This document shows, piece by piece, positions 18,077 to 26,680 of a stretch of DNA of 64,000 nucleotides. This DNA is from PHBD01 sp964578535. Its GTDB lineage: Bacteria; Desulfobacterota; Syntrophia; Syntrophales; PHBD01. The notes under the pieces were generated by a model, which saw only the letters and a list, made by a program, of their open reading frames with translations, did not search any database and had not been told where the DNA came from. The stretch spans positions 28,624 through 92,623 of the forward strand of contig CAZODI010000010.1 of assembly GCA_964578535.1 (NCBI GenBank). The letters run 5' to 3'. Each line of letters opens with the position of its first letter. Position 1 is the stretch's first letter. Position numbers and translations under genes: made by a program.

Positions 18077-19545
18077 TGAACCCTACCAACAGGCAGAATA
18101 CAACACGGCAAGACGAGCAGGCCGGCAGCCGCTTTTCGGAAAGCAGGTCCTCCCACTGGGACAGGATTGCCCGAACGGGCAATTCGGGACGCTCGTGGGG
18201 AAGGTCTTATCGACTTCGTCTTTCGGAGATTTATCGCTTCCTGATCCCTCCCGGGTCCAGAGTCTTGGAACTGGGCTGCGGCCGTGGAGATCTTCTGGCG
18301 TCTGTCCTGCCTTCCCGCGGGGTGGGAATTGATTTCTCCGCTGCCATGATCGAACAAGGGAGACAACTCCATCCGGAACTCCACTTTGTCTGCGAAGACG
18401 CCCACAGCCTGAAGCTGGATGAGGTCTTCGATTTCATCATCATTTCCGATCTTTTGAATGATCTGTGGGACGTACAGCAGGTCCTCGAAAGCATCCGGCC
18501 GAACTGCCACCCCCGAACGCGGATCGTGATCAACCTTTACAGCCATCTCTGGGAGAAACCGCTCGCACTTGCCCAGAAACGGGGAATGGCAACCCCGACT
18601 CTTCCCCAGAACTGGCTGACCGTGGAAGATGTGGCCAACCTGCTGTACCTGACCGGTTTCGAACAGATCCGCTCCTGGCCGGAAATCCTGTTGCCGGCTC
18701 GCATCCCCCTGCTTTCCTCGCTCCTGAACCGCTATGCCGTCAGGCTCTGGCCTTTCCGTTGGTTTGCCCTCACGAATTTCATTGTGGCGCGTCCGAGTCC
18801 GAAACCGGCTGCGGAAGATAGGCCGCTTCCGCTGGTTTCAGTTCTCGTTCCTGCCAGGAACGAAGCGGGAAACATCCCCCGGATCTTTGCACAGGTGCCG
18901 GAAATGGGCCGGGGCACCGAACTCGTGTTCGTGGAGGGCCATTCCCAGGATGGAACCTACGAGGCGATCGAGAAGTACATCGCAGAACACCCGGAGCGCC
19001 GCTGTCTCCTTTTCCGGCAGACCGGAAAAGGAAAGGGCGATGCCGTCCGCCTCGGTTTTTCCAGGGCAACGGGCGATGTCCTGATGATCCTGGATGCAGA
19101 CTTGACGGTTCCACCGGAGGATCTGCCCCGTTTCCTCGCCGCCCTGACCTCGGGAAAAGCGGAATTCGTCAATGGAGTTCGACTTGTCTACCCCATGGAG
19201 GACAGGGCGATGCGGTTTTTCAACCTCCTGGGAAACAAATTCTTCAGCATGGCCTTTTCGTGGCTTCTTGGACAGCCCATCAAGGACACCCTCTGTGGAA
19301 CCAAGGTTCTATGGCAGGAGGATTACCGGCATATTGAAGATAATCGATCTTATTTCGGTGACTTCGATCCGTTTGGGGATTTCGACCTGATTTTCGGAGC
19401 GGCGAAGTTGAACCTGAAGATCGTCGATCTGCCGGTGCGATATCGCGAACGGACCTACGGCAGCACCCAGATTCAGCGCTGGAGCCACGGCTGGCTTCTG
19501 CTGAAAATGGTGGCGTTTGCCGCCCGAAGAATCAAATTCATCTGA
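18073..19545 (+). CDS. Fusion: SAM methyltransferase plus family 2 glycosyltransferase
   Basis: This 490-residue protein joins two enzymes. Residues about 40-240 are a class I methyltransferase with the SAM-binding loop VLELGCGRGDLL, GVGIDFS as acidic loop and an EDAHSL segment. Residues about 253-490 are a GT-A glycosyltransferase with SVLVPARNEAGNIP, ILDADLTVPPEDLP (DXD) and KDTLCGTKVLW, closest in style to DPM1/DPG synthase enzymes that load a sugar on polyprenyl phosphate. That would feed the GT-C enzyme encoded just upstream (four-base ATGA overlap). No membrane segment is evident. Confidence 0.87.
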   Translation: MMNPTNRQNTTRQDEQAGSRFSESRSSHWDRIARTGNSGRSWGRSYRLRLSEIYRFLIPPGSRVLELGCGRGDLLASVLPSRGVGIDFSAAMIEQGRQLHPELHFVCEDAHSLKLDEVFDFIIISDLLNDLWDVQQVLESIRPNCHPRTRIVINLYSHLWEKPLALAQKRGMATPTLPQNWLTVEDVANLLYLTGFEQIRSWPEILLPARIPLLSSLLNRYAVRLWPFRWFALTNFIVARPSPKPAAEDRPLPLVSVLVPARNEAGNIPRIFAQVPEMGRGTELVFVEGHSQDGTYEAIEKYIAEHPERRCLLFRQTGKGKGDAVRLGFSRATGDVLMILDADLTVPPEDLPRFLAALTSGKAEFVNGVRLVYPMEDRAMRFFNLLGNKFFSMAFSWLLGQPIKDTLCGTKVLWQEDYRHIEDNRSYFGDFDPFGDFDLIFGAAKLNLKIVDLPVRYRERTYGSTQIQRWSHGWLLLKMVAFAARRIKFI

Positions 19546-19559
19546 TTGCGGCATGCCGG

Positions 19560-20357
19560 ATGATCAAGAAACTATTATACCATCCCCTGGCTCGCGGACT
19601 GGATATCGACGATCCGGCCATGACGGAGGTCCGGCGGCGGATCATCCGGGAGAAACCGTTCCTGAGCCGTCTATACCGTGAATGGTATGAAAGCATCCGG
19701 GAAAGGCTCCCGGACATCAAAGGCGAGGTCGTCGAGCTGGGATCGGGGGCAGGTTATCTGGAGGAGGTGGTTCCCGGTGTTGTAAAGTCGGAAATCCTTC
19801 CTTGTTCTCATGTTCACATTGTCCTGGATGGATGCTCCCTGCCATTCGGCGCAGCCTCCCTTCGCGCACTGGTCATGACGGATGTTTTTCATCATATTCC
19901 CCGTCCTCAGTCCTTTCTCCGCGAGGCCATCCGTTGCCTTCGCCCCGGCGGTTCGGTGATCATGATCGAACCCTGGCTGACTCCCTGTTCACAGTTTGTT
20001 TTCAGGTACCTCCACCATGAACCCTTCCAGCCGGAGGCAAAATCGTGGGAATTTCCGTCTGAGGGTCCCCTGTCGGGAGCCAACTCGGCTCTTCCCTGGA
20101 TTGTCTTCAGCCGGGACAAGGGCCGCTTCCAAACGGAATTTCCGGAACTACGGATTGAGGCTATCGAGCCGATAATGCCCCTTCGCTACCTTCTGTCCGG
20201 GGGCGTTTCCCTGAGAAGTCTCCAGCCGGGTTGGACGTTTCCACTGTGGTGTTTTGTGGAGGGAGTTTGTAAGCCGATCTGGCCGGTCATGGCCATGTTT
20301 GCCCGGATCATCCTCCGGCGGGTCGATGGGAAAAAGACCGGGACAGGAGAAAGATGA
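19560..20357 (+). CDS. Class I SAM-dependent methyltransferase
   Basis: This 265-residue protein has the SAM-binding loop VELGSGAGYLEEVV (residues about 59-72), a DGCSLPFGAASLRALVMTDVFHHI segment typical of the UbiE/methyltransf_11 group, and the following LREAIRCLRPGGSVIMIEPW motif. A hydrophobic C-terminal segment (LWCFVEGVCKPIWPVMAMFARII) may touch the membrane. It probably methylates a lipid-linked glycan or a related product in this cluster; the substrate is unknown. It begins 14 bases after the fusion gene and its end overlaps the acyltransferase start (ATGATGG context). Confidence 0.86.
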   Translation: MIKKLLYHPLARGLDIDDPAMTEVRRRIIREKPFLSRLYREWYESIRERLPDIKGEVVELGSGAGYLEEVVPGVVKSEILPCSHVHIVLDGCSLPFGAASLRALVMTDVFHHIPRPQSFLREAIRCLRPGGSVIMIEPWLTPCSQFVFRYLHHEPFQPEAKSWEFPSEGPLSGANSALPWIVFSRDKGRFQTEFPELRIEAIEPIMPLRYLLSGGVSLRSLQPGWTFPLWCFVEGVCKPIWPVMAMFARIILRRVDGKKTGTGER

Positions 20358-20935
20358 TGGAAAAGAGCAGCAATCCAATCAGCCGGTTTCTGAAAAAATA
20401 CGGTTCTCATGCGTTTCACCTCTGGTGCGAGGAATACGCAGGCTGGCTGACCCGCAACCTGCCTTCCCTGGAGGGGATGGCCGTCCGTTATGCCCTCTAT
20501 CGCCTCCTGTTCAAGAGACTGCCATCCTTTCCCCTGATCTACCCGGGGGTGTACTTCACCCACACATACGGTATCTCTGCAGGAAAGCGGTTTTCCGTGA
20601 ACACGGGTGCACTGCTTGACGGAAGGGGAGGCATTACGATCGGTGATGGAGTCATGATCGGCCCCTTCGCCGTCATCGTCTCTTCAGAGCATGATCTCAG
20701 CCGGTCTGAGATGCCGATGACGACCATGGACCATGTTCTTTCACCGGTCACGATTGGGGATGATGTCTGGATAGGCGCCCATGCCGTGATTCTCAAGGGG
20801 GTAAGCATCGGCCGCGGTGCCGTCGTGGCCGCGGGAGCAGTCGTTTCTTCCGATGTGGAACCCTGGACGGTGGTTGCCGGGATGCCGGCAAAAACGATCC
20901 AGAGGAGAATATCCGCCAAGGAGGTATCGGAATGA
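20354..20935 (+). CDS. Hexapeptide-repeat acyltransferase (LbH/maltose acetyltransferase type)
   Basis: This 193-residue protein has the left-handed beta-helix of hexapeptide transferases: imperfect repeats such as GGITIGDGVMIGPFAV and VTIGDDVWIGAHAVILKGVSIGRGAVVAAGAVVSSDVEP, ending with VVAGMPAKTIQRR. EHD in VSSEHDLSRSEMPM contains the likely catalytic histidine. It would add an acetyl (or other acyl) group to a sugar. Its start overlaps the methyltransferase stop, and its own stop overlaps the SGNH hydrolase start by four bases. Confidence 0.9.
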   Translation: MMEKSSNPISRFLKKYGSHAFHLWCEEYAGWLTRNLPSLEGMAVRYALYRLLFKRLPSFPLIYPGVYFTHTYGISAGKRFSVNTGALLDGRGGITIGDGVMIGPFAVIVSSEHDLSRSEMPMTTMDHVLSPVTIGDDVWIGAHAVILKGVSIGRGAVVAAGAVVSSDVEPWTVVAGMPAKTIQRRISAKEVSE

Positions 20936-22059
20936 CGGGGGATCTGAATGGGGACGGGAAAAGGGGCACATCTGCGCCCTCTTCCGGAAACCGATTGCGG
21001 GAAGGCATTCAAAATGGATTCCTTCTTGTCGTGACACTTGTCTTGGGCTTGATCCTGATCGACTGGCTCAGCACCTTTTTCATCGACAGCCGATCCCCCT
21101 TTGAACGCATATTCCCGGTAGAGCAGACAAGGCACCCGGAGCCTTTCATCATGTTCAAGGGAACGCCGGGCGGAGGTCACAACGATCTCGGATACCGTGG
21201 AAAATCTCCAACCCAGGCGCGGCCCGGCAGTTATCGCATCTTCTTTCTCGGGGGATCCACAGCCTATGACGGGGAGCCTCCCATTGCCGAGCTGGTCGAA
21301 AAACGCTTCCATGAAATGGGTGCGAAAAATGTGGAAGTGTTCAATTTCGGCGTGGTCAGCTCCAATTCCGGAATGGAGCTGGCCCGCGTCGTCTACGAAA
21401 TTCTTGATTACAAGCCCGACTACGTCATTATTTTCAATGGCGGCAACGATCTCATCTCTCCCCTCGGCTGGGATCCGCGTCCCGGTTATCCATTTAACTT
21501 CATGGCCTATGAAAAAAATCCCCTGATGGAGACACGCCGGCAGTACAGCCTCGCGAAATCCATCGCCTTGGGGAGCAACCTGTTCCGGATCGCCGCCGGC
21601 CGCTATCCGTCCCTTAACGAATGGCTCCTGGGTCAGGAAGAACTGCGGAAAAGGGTCGGGTTCGAGACCGCCCCCTGGAAAGAAAAGATCACCGCTACCT
21701 ACCTGGGAAACGCCATGAAGGCCCAGACGGCCCTCTCGGGCGCCGACGCCCGCTTCGCCGTCTTCTTCCAGCCCCTGATCTATTACAAGGACCACCTGGG
21801 GGCGAAGGAAAAACCCCTCTGTGCGGAACAGGGCCGGCCTTATTACGAAGAAATGAGGGCAAGGGTGCAGTCTATGCGCCAGGAACGCTTTCCCAGCCTG
21901 AATTTCTTTGATGTCAGCGACATTTATGATACAGAGCGGGGCGACGTTTTTACGGATATTATTCACACAACCCAGGAAGGGCGAACGGCCATGGCCGTCA
22001 CGATCTGTGACCGGATCGCGGCCGATGCTCTCAGGGACATGAAAAGGAAAGGCAAATGA
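20932..22059 (+). CDS. Membrane-anchored SGNH/GDSL-type hydrolase or acyltransferase
   Basis: This 375-residue protein has one N-terminal membrane segment (residues about 25-47) and a periplasmic SGNH-like domain. The candidate blocks are IFFLGGSTAYDG (nucleophile Ser), VVSSNSGMEL, FNGGNDLISP (Asn of block III) and DIIHTTQEGR (catalytic Asp/His). Proteins of this form modify acylation of exported polysaccharides, as AlgJ/AlgX and PatB do. It follows a cytoplasmic acyltransferase and is overlapped by iorA by four bases. Substrate not known. Confidence 0.82.
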   Translation: MTGDLNGDGKRGTSAPSSGNRLREGIQNGFLLVVTLVLGLILIDWLSTFFIDSRSPFERIFPVEQTRHPEPFIMFKGTPGGGHNDLGYRGKSPTQARPGSYRIFFLGGSTAYDGEPPIAELVEKRFHEMGAKNVEVFNFGVVSSNSGMELARVVYEILDYKPDYVIIFNGGNDLISPLGWDPRPGYPFNFMAYEKNPLMETRRQYSLAKSIALGSNLFRIAAGRYPSLNEWLLGQEELRKRVGFETAPWKEKITATYLGNAMKAQTALSGADARFAVFFQPLIYYKDHLGAKEKPLCAEQGRPYYEEMRARVQSMRQERFPSLNFFDVSDIYDTERGDVFTDIIHTTQEGRTAMAVTICDRIAADALRDMKRKGK

Positions 22060-23876
22060 CAGCAACGAAAAAGAAAGGCTCAGCGGGAAAGAGGCTGATG
22101 TCGGGAAACGAGGCCATTGCCCGCGGCGCGTACGAATGCGGCGTCCGCTTCGGCTCCGGCTATCCGGGAACGCCCAGCACGGAGATCATGGAAGAGTTCG
22201 CCCGGTATGAGGGTGTTTATGCCGAGTGGTCCCCCAATGAAAAGGTGGCCATGGAAGTGGGGATCGGCGCCGCCCTGGCGGGTGCTAAGGCCCTGGTTAC
22301 CATGAAGCATGTCGGTGTGAATGTTGCCGCCGATCCTCTCTTTACCGTCAGTTATACAGGAACAAACGGTGCCCTGGTGATCGTCTCCGCCGACGACCCA
22401 TCACTGCACAGTTCGCAGAACGAGCAGGACAACCGGAATTACGCGAAATTCGCCAAGATCCCGATGCTCGAGCCGGCCGACTCGGAGGAGGCGCGGCAAT
22501 ACGTCAAGATCGCCTTTGAGTTGAGCGAACGATTCGATACGCCGGTCTTCCTGCGGTCCGTGACGAGACTCTCCCATTCCAAGGGAGTCGTAACACCCGA
22601 AGATCCCGTCCCGGTGGAAGACCGCACAGCCATTCGCTTCAATGCCGCCAAGTATGTCATGGTCCCCTTCAACGCCCGGGTCCGGCGCGTGGAAGTGGAG
22701 AAAAGAATGAACGCCCTTCGGGAATTTGCCGAGACGTTCCCGGAGAACCGAATGGAAATCAACGATCCCGAAGTGGGGATCATCACGGCGGGCATGTGCT
22801 ACCACTATGCAAAAGCCGCCTTTCGGAATTATTCCTACCTGAAACTGGGGATGGTATACCCGCTCCCGGTGAATCTGATCCGTGAATTCGCCCGAAAGGT
22901 AAAGAAACTCTATGTACTCGAGGAGATGGATCCGTTCTTCGAAGAACAGATCAAAGCCCTCGGCATCCCCGTGATCGGAAAGGAAATCTTCCCCTACACC
23001 GGGGAGTTCGATCCGGGAATCGTAGAGTCGGCCATCTCCGGAACAAGACCGGAATCCCTCTCCTGCCCGGTCGATATTCCTCCGCGGCCGCCCAATCTCT
23101 GTCCGGGCTGTCCGCATCGCGGTCTTTTTCACGTCCTGAACCGCCTGAAGACCTTCGTCACCGGTGACATCGGCTGTTATACCCTGTCGTTCATGAAACC
23201 TCTCGAGGGACTGCATTCCTGCATCTGCATGGGAGCCAGCATCGGTATGGCCCACGGGATGAGCAAGGCCCTGGGAGAAAAGGGAAGGGGAAAGATCGTC
23301 GGAGTCATCGGCGATTCCACGTTCCTTCACAGCGGCATCACGCCTCTGCTCAACCTGGCCTATAACAAGGGCGACGCCGTGATCGTCATCTGCGACAACC
23401 GAACAACCGCCATGACGGGCATGCAGGAGCACCCGGGGACCGGTTATACCCTGCAGGGAGAGAAGACGAAGCCCGTGGATCTCAAGGAGCTGATCACCGC
23501 GCTTGGCATCGATTCCGTCAGGGTTGTTGATCCCTATGATCTGAAAGCGACAAGAGCTGTCCTCAAGGAGGAGCTCGACCGGCCGGGCCCCTCGGTCGTC
23601 ATCTCCCAGCGGGCCTGCGTCCTGTTCAAACGGGAGACACAGGCCGCCCGCAAGCCCCTTCGTGTTGATCCGGACAAATGCATCGGCTGCCGAAACTGCA
23701 TCGGCCTTGGCTGCCCGCCCATCGCTTGGCGGCCCTTCGAGGGAATGCCGCTGGAGCAGGTAAAGAAGAACGCCAAGAAGCAGGATGGAATGGCCGTAAT
23801 CGATGGAACCCTCTGCAACGGCTGCACGGTCTGCCAGCAGCTGTGCAAGGTCGGGGCCATTGTCGAGGAGGACTGA
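22056..23876 (+). CDS. iorA: Indolepyruvate:ferredoxin oxidoreductase, alpha subunit
   Basis: This 606-residue subunit belongs to the enzyme that oxidatively decarboxylates aryl pyruvates (from aromatic amino acids) to aryl-acetyl-CoA while reducing ferredoxin. It contains the N-terminal pyrimidine-binding half (GSGYPGTPSTEIMEEF), the thiamine-diphosphate half (GDIGCYTL, GVIGDSTFLHSGI, DNRTTAMTG) and a C-terminal ferredoxin-like part with two cysteine clusters (CIGCRNC...C and CNGCTVCQQLC). Length and order are normal for IorA. iorB follows after three bases. It is coupled to a glycan gene upstream by a four-base overlap. Confidence 0.95.
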   Translation: MTATKKKGSAGKRLMSGNEAIARGAYECGVRFGSGYPGTPSTEIMEEFARYEGVYAEWSPNEKVAMEVGIGAALAGAKALVTMKHVGVNVAADPLFTVSYTGTNGALVIVSADDPSLHSSQNEQDNRNYAKFAKIPMLEPADSEEARQYVKIAFELSERFDTPVFLRSVTRLSHSKGVVTPEDPVPVEDRTAIRFNAAKYVMVPFNARVRRVEVEKRMNALREFAETFPENRMEINDPEVGIITAGMCYHYAKAAFRNYSYLKLGMVYPLPVNLIREFARKVKKLYVLEEMDPFFEEQIKALGIPVIGKEIFPYTGEFDPGIVESAISGTRPESLSCPVDIPPRPPNLCPGCPHRGLFHVLNRLKTFVTGDIGCYTLSFMKPLEGLHSCICMGASIGMAHGMSKALGEKGRGKIVGVIGDSTFLHSGITPLLNLAYNKGDAVIVICDNRTTAMTGMQEHPGTGYTLQGEKTKPVDLKELITALGIDSVRVVDPYDLKATRAVLKEELDRPGPSVVISQRACVLFKRETQAARKPLRVDPDKCIGCRNCIGLGCPPIAWRPFEGMPLEQVKKNAKKQDGMAVIDGTLCNGCTVCQQLCKVGAIVEED

Positions 23877-23879
23877 CGG

Positions 23880-24458
23880 ATGAAAAGCAACGTAAAAAGC
23901 ATACTGATGGCCGGGGTGGGCGGACAGGGCGTCCTCCGGGCAAGTGACATTCTATGCCAGGTGATGATGGAATCGGGCCTGGACGTGAAAAAGAGCGAGG
24001 TTCACGGAATGGCCCAGCGGGGTGGATGCGTCACCAGCCACGTCCGTTATGGGCAAAAGGTCCATTCCCCTCTGGCAAAAAAGGGAAATGTGGAGATCCT
24101 GCTGGCTTTCGAGAAGCTGGAAACGCTTCGCTACCTGGATTACCTGGAACCGGGCGGCATCGTCATCATCAACGACGAACAGATGAACCCGCCGTCCGTC
24201 AACCTGGGGGCGGCGGCCTATCCGGACACTGTTGTTTCCATCGTCCGGGAGCGATTTCCCTCGGTTCTTGTGGTCAACGCCCCGGAACTGGCCAATCGGG
24301 CCGGAAACCACCGGACCGTCAATACGGTTCTACTCGGTGTGCTGTCGAAATATCTCAAGATTGAAGAGAAGCAATGGGAAAAGGGGATCCGCGATTCCTT
24401 CCCGCCAAAGACCCTGGAAGCCAACATCAAGGCGTTTCACCTGGGCCGGGACGCTTAG
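23880..24458 (+). CDS. iorB: Indolepyruvate:ferredoxin oxidoreductase, beta subunit
   Basis: This 192-residue gamma-domain protein of the 2-oxoacid:ferredoxin oxidoreductase family contains GVGGQGVLRASDILC, the CoA- and interface-type loop, and SEVHGMAQRGGCVTSHVRYG, the family signature. It pairs with IorA. It begins three bases after the iorA stop, so the subunits are surely made together. The length is normal for the single-domain IorB. Confidence 0.95.
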   Translation: MKSNVKSILMAGVGGQGVLRASDILCQVMMESGLDVKKSEVHGMAQRGGCVTSHVRYGQKVHSPLAKKGNVEILLAFEKLETLRYLDYLEPGGIVIINDEQMNPPSVNLGAAAYPDTVVSIVRERFPSVLVVNAPELANRAGNHRTVNTVLLGVLSKYLKIEEKQWEKGIRDSFPPKTLEANIKAFHLGRDA

Positions 24459-24536
24459 AACGGAGTTCCGGCACTTTTGCACGTTCCAGCTAAGGAGAAG
24501 GGTGGCCATAGGGACAACACCTTTCCCAGGTCGTTC

Positions 24537-24564
24537 TTGACAAATTCCATGCGATTGCTACTGT
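24537..24564 (+). promoter_or_regulatory. Possible sigma70 promoter before the DnaJ-like gene
   Basis: A perfect TTGACA at 24537-24542 is followed after 16 bases by TACTGT at 24559-24564, a weak -10 box. It lies in the 221-base spacer between iorB and the DnaJ-like gene, about 110 bases before the start codon. No CIRCE element or clear sigma32 promoter was found despite the chaperone gene downstream. Confidence 0.35.
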
Positions 24565-24679
24565 TCTTGCAGTCGGAACGTCGCGGGATCCGTAACTGGA
24601 AACGATCTGACCCATAACGGAATTCCCGGCGCCTGAGGACATCCTTTTCGAGCGGAAAGAGAGCGAGTAGAGACGGACC

Positions 24680-25624
24680 ATGGCGGAAGATTATTACAAG
24701 ACCCTCGGAGTCGAAAAATCGGCCTCGTCGGAAGAAATCAAGAAGGCTTACCGGAAGCTGGCCCTGAAGTATCACCCGGACCGGAATCCTGACAACAAGG
24801 CCGCGGAAGAAAAGTTCAAGAAGATCAGCGAGGCCTACGCGGTCCTGAGCGACCCGGAAAAGAAACAGCAGTACGACCAGTTCGGATCCGATCAGTTCCG
24901 CCAGCGCTATTCCCAGGAGGATATTTTCAGGGGGGTCGATCTGGACGAAATCCTCCGCGGTTTCGGCTTTGGCGGATTCTCCCGGGGAGGCGCGAGAACC
25001 TACCGGACCACCACAAGAAGGGCAGGGGGGTATGGCGGCGCGGAAGCGGATCCGTTTTCCGATCTCTTCGGCGGAGGGCAGCAGTATACAAACATCCCCC
25101 AGCATGGCCAGGACCTGGAATACAACCTGGCCATCACCCTGGAAGAATCGGTTTTCGGCGCGGAGAAGAAAATCGCCGTTCCCCAGGAAGGGAAGGTTGA
25201 GGAAATCAACATCCGCATCCCCGCCGGCATCGCCGCCGGCAAGAAGCTGCGCCTTGGCGGGAAGGGCTATCCCGGTGCCTTCGGAGGGCCCCCGGGCGAC
25301 CTCTACCTCCACATATCCCTTTTGCCCCACCCGATCTTTGCCCGGGACGGGAACGACATCTACTTCGAAAAATCTGTGACGTTCAGCCAGGCCGCCCTCG
25401 GGTCCACCGTCGAAGTGCCCACCCTGGACGGTACAACCAAACGGATCAAAATCCCCCCGGGAACGCAGAACAACACGAAGATCCGCATGAAAGGCTACGG
25501 CGTACCCACTATGAAGGGCTCGGGGAAGGGGGATCAGTTTGTCAAGATCAGCGTCCAGGTTCCGAAAAACCTGACGGACCGGCAGACCCAGCTTTTGAAA
25601 AAGCTGGCCGAGGAAGGGATATAG
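24680..25624 (+). CDS. DnaJ-family co-chaperone without zinc finger (CbpA type)
   Basis: This 314-residue Hsp40 stimulates DnaK. The J domain (residues about 4-70) contains the essential HPD in KYHPDRNPDNKAAEEKF. A Gly/Phe/Arg-rich linker (GFGFGGFSRGGAR) and two C-terminal substrate-binding beta domains (about 130-310, with LRLGGKGYPG and RIKIPPGTQNNTKIRMKG) follow. The CXXCXGXG zinc repeats of true DnaJ are missing, so it is the class B, CbpA-like type. The two lipoprotein genes follow closely; no dnaK is in the window. Confidence 0.93.
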   Translation: MAEDYYKTLGVEKSASSEEIKKAYRKLALKYHPDRNPDNKAAEEKFKKISEAYAVLSDPEKKQQYDQFGSDQFRQRYSQEDIFRGVDLDEILRGFGFGGFSRGGARTYRTTTRRAGGYGGAEADPFSDLFGGGQQYTNIPQHGQDLEYNLAITLEESVFGAEKKIAVPQEGKVEEINIRIPAGIAAGKKLRLGGKGYPGAFGGPPGDLYLHISLLPHPIFARDGNDIYFEKSVTFSQAALGSTVEVPTLDGTTKRIKIPPGTQNNTKIRMKGYGVPTMKGSGKGDQFVKISVQVPKNLTDRQTQLLKKLAEEGI

Positions 25625-25635
25625 GGGGAAGGGAT

Positions 25636-26016
25636 ATGGCCAGACGATTCCTCTTCACGGGATTGATCCTGATGATCCTCTTTGCTGCGGGCTGCGCAGC
25701 CGTGGGGCGTACCCGGGATTTTCGCCCCATTGAACCGGCATCGCTGTCTCGTGTCACGCCGGGGGTTACGACAGGCGCAGAGGTGATCCGCCTCTTCGGG
25801 CCGCCGTCTCAGATCGTTCGACTGTCCAACGGAAATGCCTATATTTATTCAAGTAAACTGTCCAAGACAACGGGGCTCTGGCTGGCCATCATCACCTTTG
25901 TCAACATGGACACCCGCCAGGACCAGGTGGTGTTCTTCCTCAATTCCCAGGATGTGGTGACCCACCATGGCGCATCGTTCCATGCCGGAGAGGCCTCTTA
26001 CGGCTTCCCGTTTTAG
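25636..26016 (+). CDS. Small lipoprotein, BamE/SmpA-like
   Basis: This 126-residue protein has a signal peptide with a lipobox, LFAAGC, making Cys about 19 the lipidated residue. The mature part contains SLSRVTPGVTTGAEVIRLFGPPSQI followed by a beta-rich segment (NAYIYSSKLSK), the short fold seen in BamE/OmlA-type proteins. It is most likely an envelope lipoprotein; a role in outer-membrane assembly is only a guess. It begins 12 bases after the DnaJ-like gene and overlaps the next lipoprotein gene. Confidence 0.78.
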   Translation: MARRFLFTGLILMILFAAGCAAVGRTRDFRPIEPASLSRVTPGVTTGAEVIRLFGPPSQIVRLSNGNAYIYSSKLSKTTGLWLAIITFVNMDTRQDQVVFFLNSQDVVTHHGASFHAGEASYGFPF

Positions 26017-26446
26017 ATCAGCGCTTATTCTTTTCATCCTTGCCGGCATCGTCTTCATGACGGGTTGCGCTTCCTTCCGGATCATGCACGCCCGGGAGGG
26101 AAATGACGTGACCGACCCGGGAAACCGTTTTCAGCCCGGGAAAAGCAGCCTCGGGGATGTCCTTGCCGTCTACGGCGCTCCAACGGAGATCCATAAACTC
26201 GGGACGGAAACCCTCCTCGTCTATGAACGGATGCACTACCGCGGCGGCCAGATGACCGTGGGCATCCCAATGAGCGACATCCTTCCCACCAGCGTCAATC
26301 TCAGCGGCCACGGCGACCTGATCCGCTACGACACGGCGGCTTTCTTTTTCCGGCCCGATTCCGTCCTCATCCGGACCGCCTACGTCCAGGGGAGTTCCTA
26401 TCCATTCTGGGACACCTTCTGGAGCGACAAAACCGACCGGCCGTAA
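25982..26446 (+). CDS. Lipoprotein with BamE-like domain
   Basis: This 154-residue protein (starting from the ATG at 25982) has a signal segment ALILFILAGIVF and the lipobox FMTGC. The following SSLGDVLAVYGAPTEIHKLGTETLLVYERM matches the short helix-strand pattern of its upstream neighbour, so the pair may be a diverged tandem duplication. A longer start at 25967 is also in frame. The overlap with the preceding gene is 35 bases, in another frame. Function unknown; envelope location is predicted. The 234 bases after it hold no gene. Confidence 0.75.
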   Translation: MPERPLTASRFRSALILFILAGIVFMTGCASFRIMHAREGNDVTDPGNRFQPGKSSLGDVLAVYGAPTEIHKLGTETLLVYERMHYRGGQMTVGIPMSDILPTSVNLSGHGDLIRYDTAAFFFRPDSVLIRTAYVQGSSYPFWDTFWSDKTDRP

Positions 26447-26680
26447 CATTTCCTCCGACCCAACAACGAAAAATCCCCTCGCCACCACCTATATTGTCCG
26501 ATAAGATATGTTATGTAAACCATGCCGTCGGTTTTTTTGTTTGCGGTCAGGACCGGGGTTATTTTTTCTAGGCTATCGTTTTGATGTTCCCTGACAGATG
26601 TGAATTGTCTTCTCGAATTGCTTTGCGATGAAAAGTATTTCTTGTCGTCGTTTCTTCTCTGTTGTGTCTTGCTTTTTTTC

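Noticed and set aside
24459..24679. Heat-shock element (CIRCE or sigma32 promoter) before the DnaJ-like gene
   Set aside because: No nine-base inverted repeat with a nine-base spacer and no CTTGAAA/CCCCAT pair at the right distance were found.
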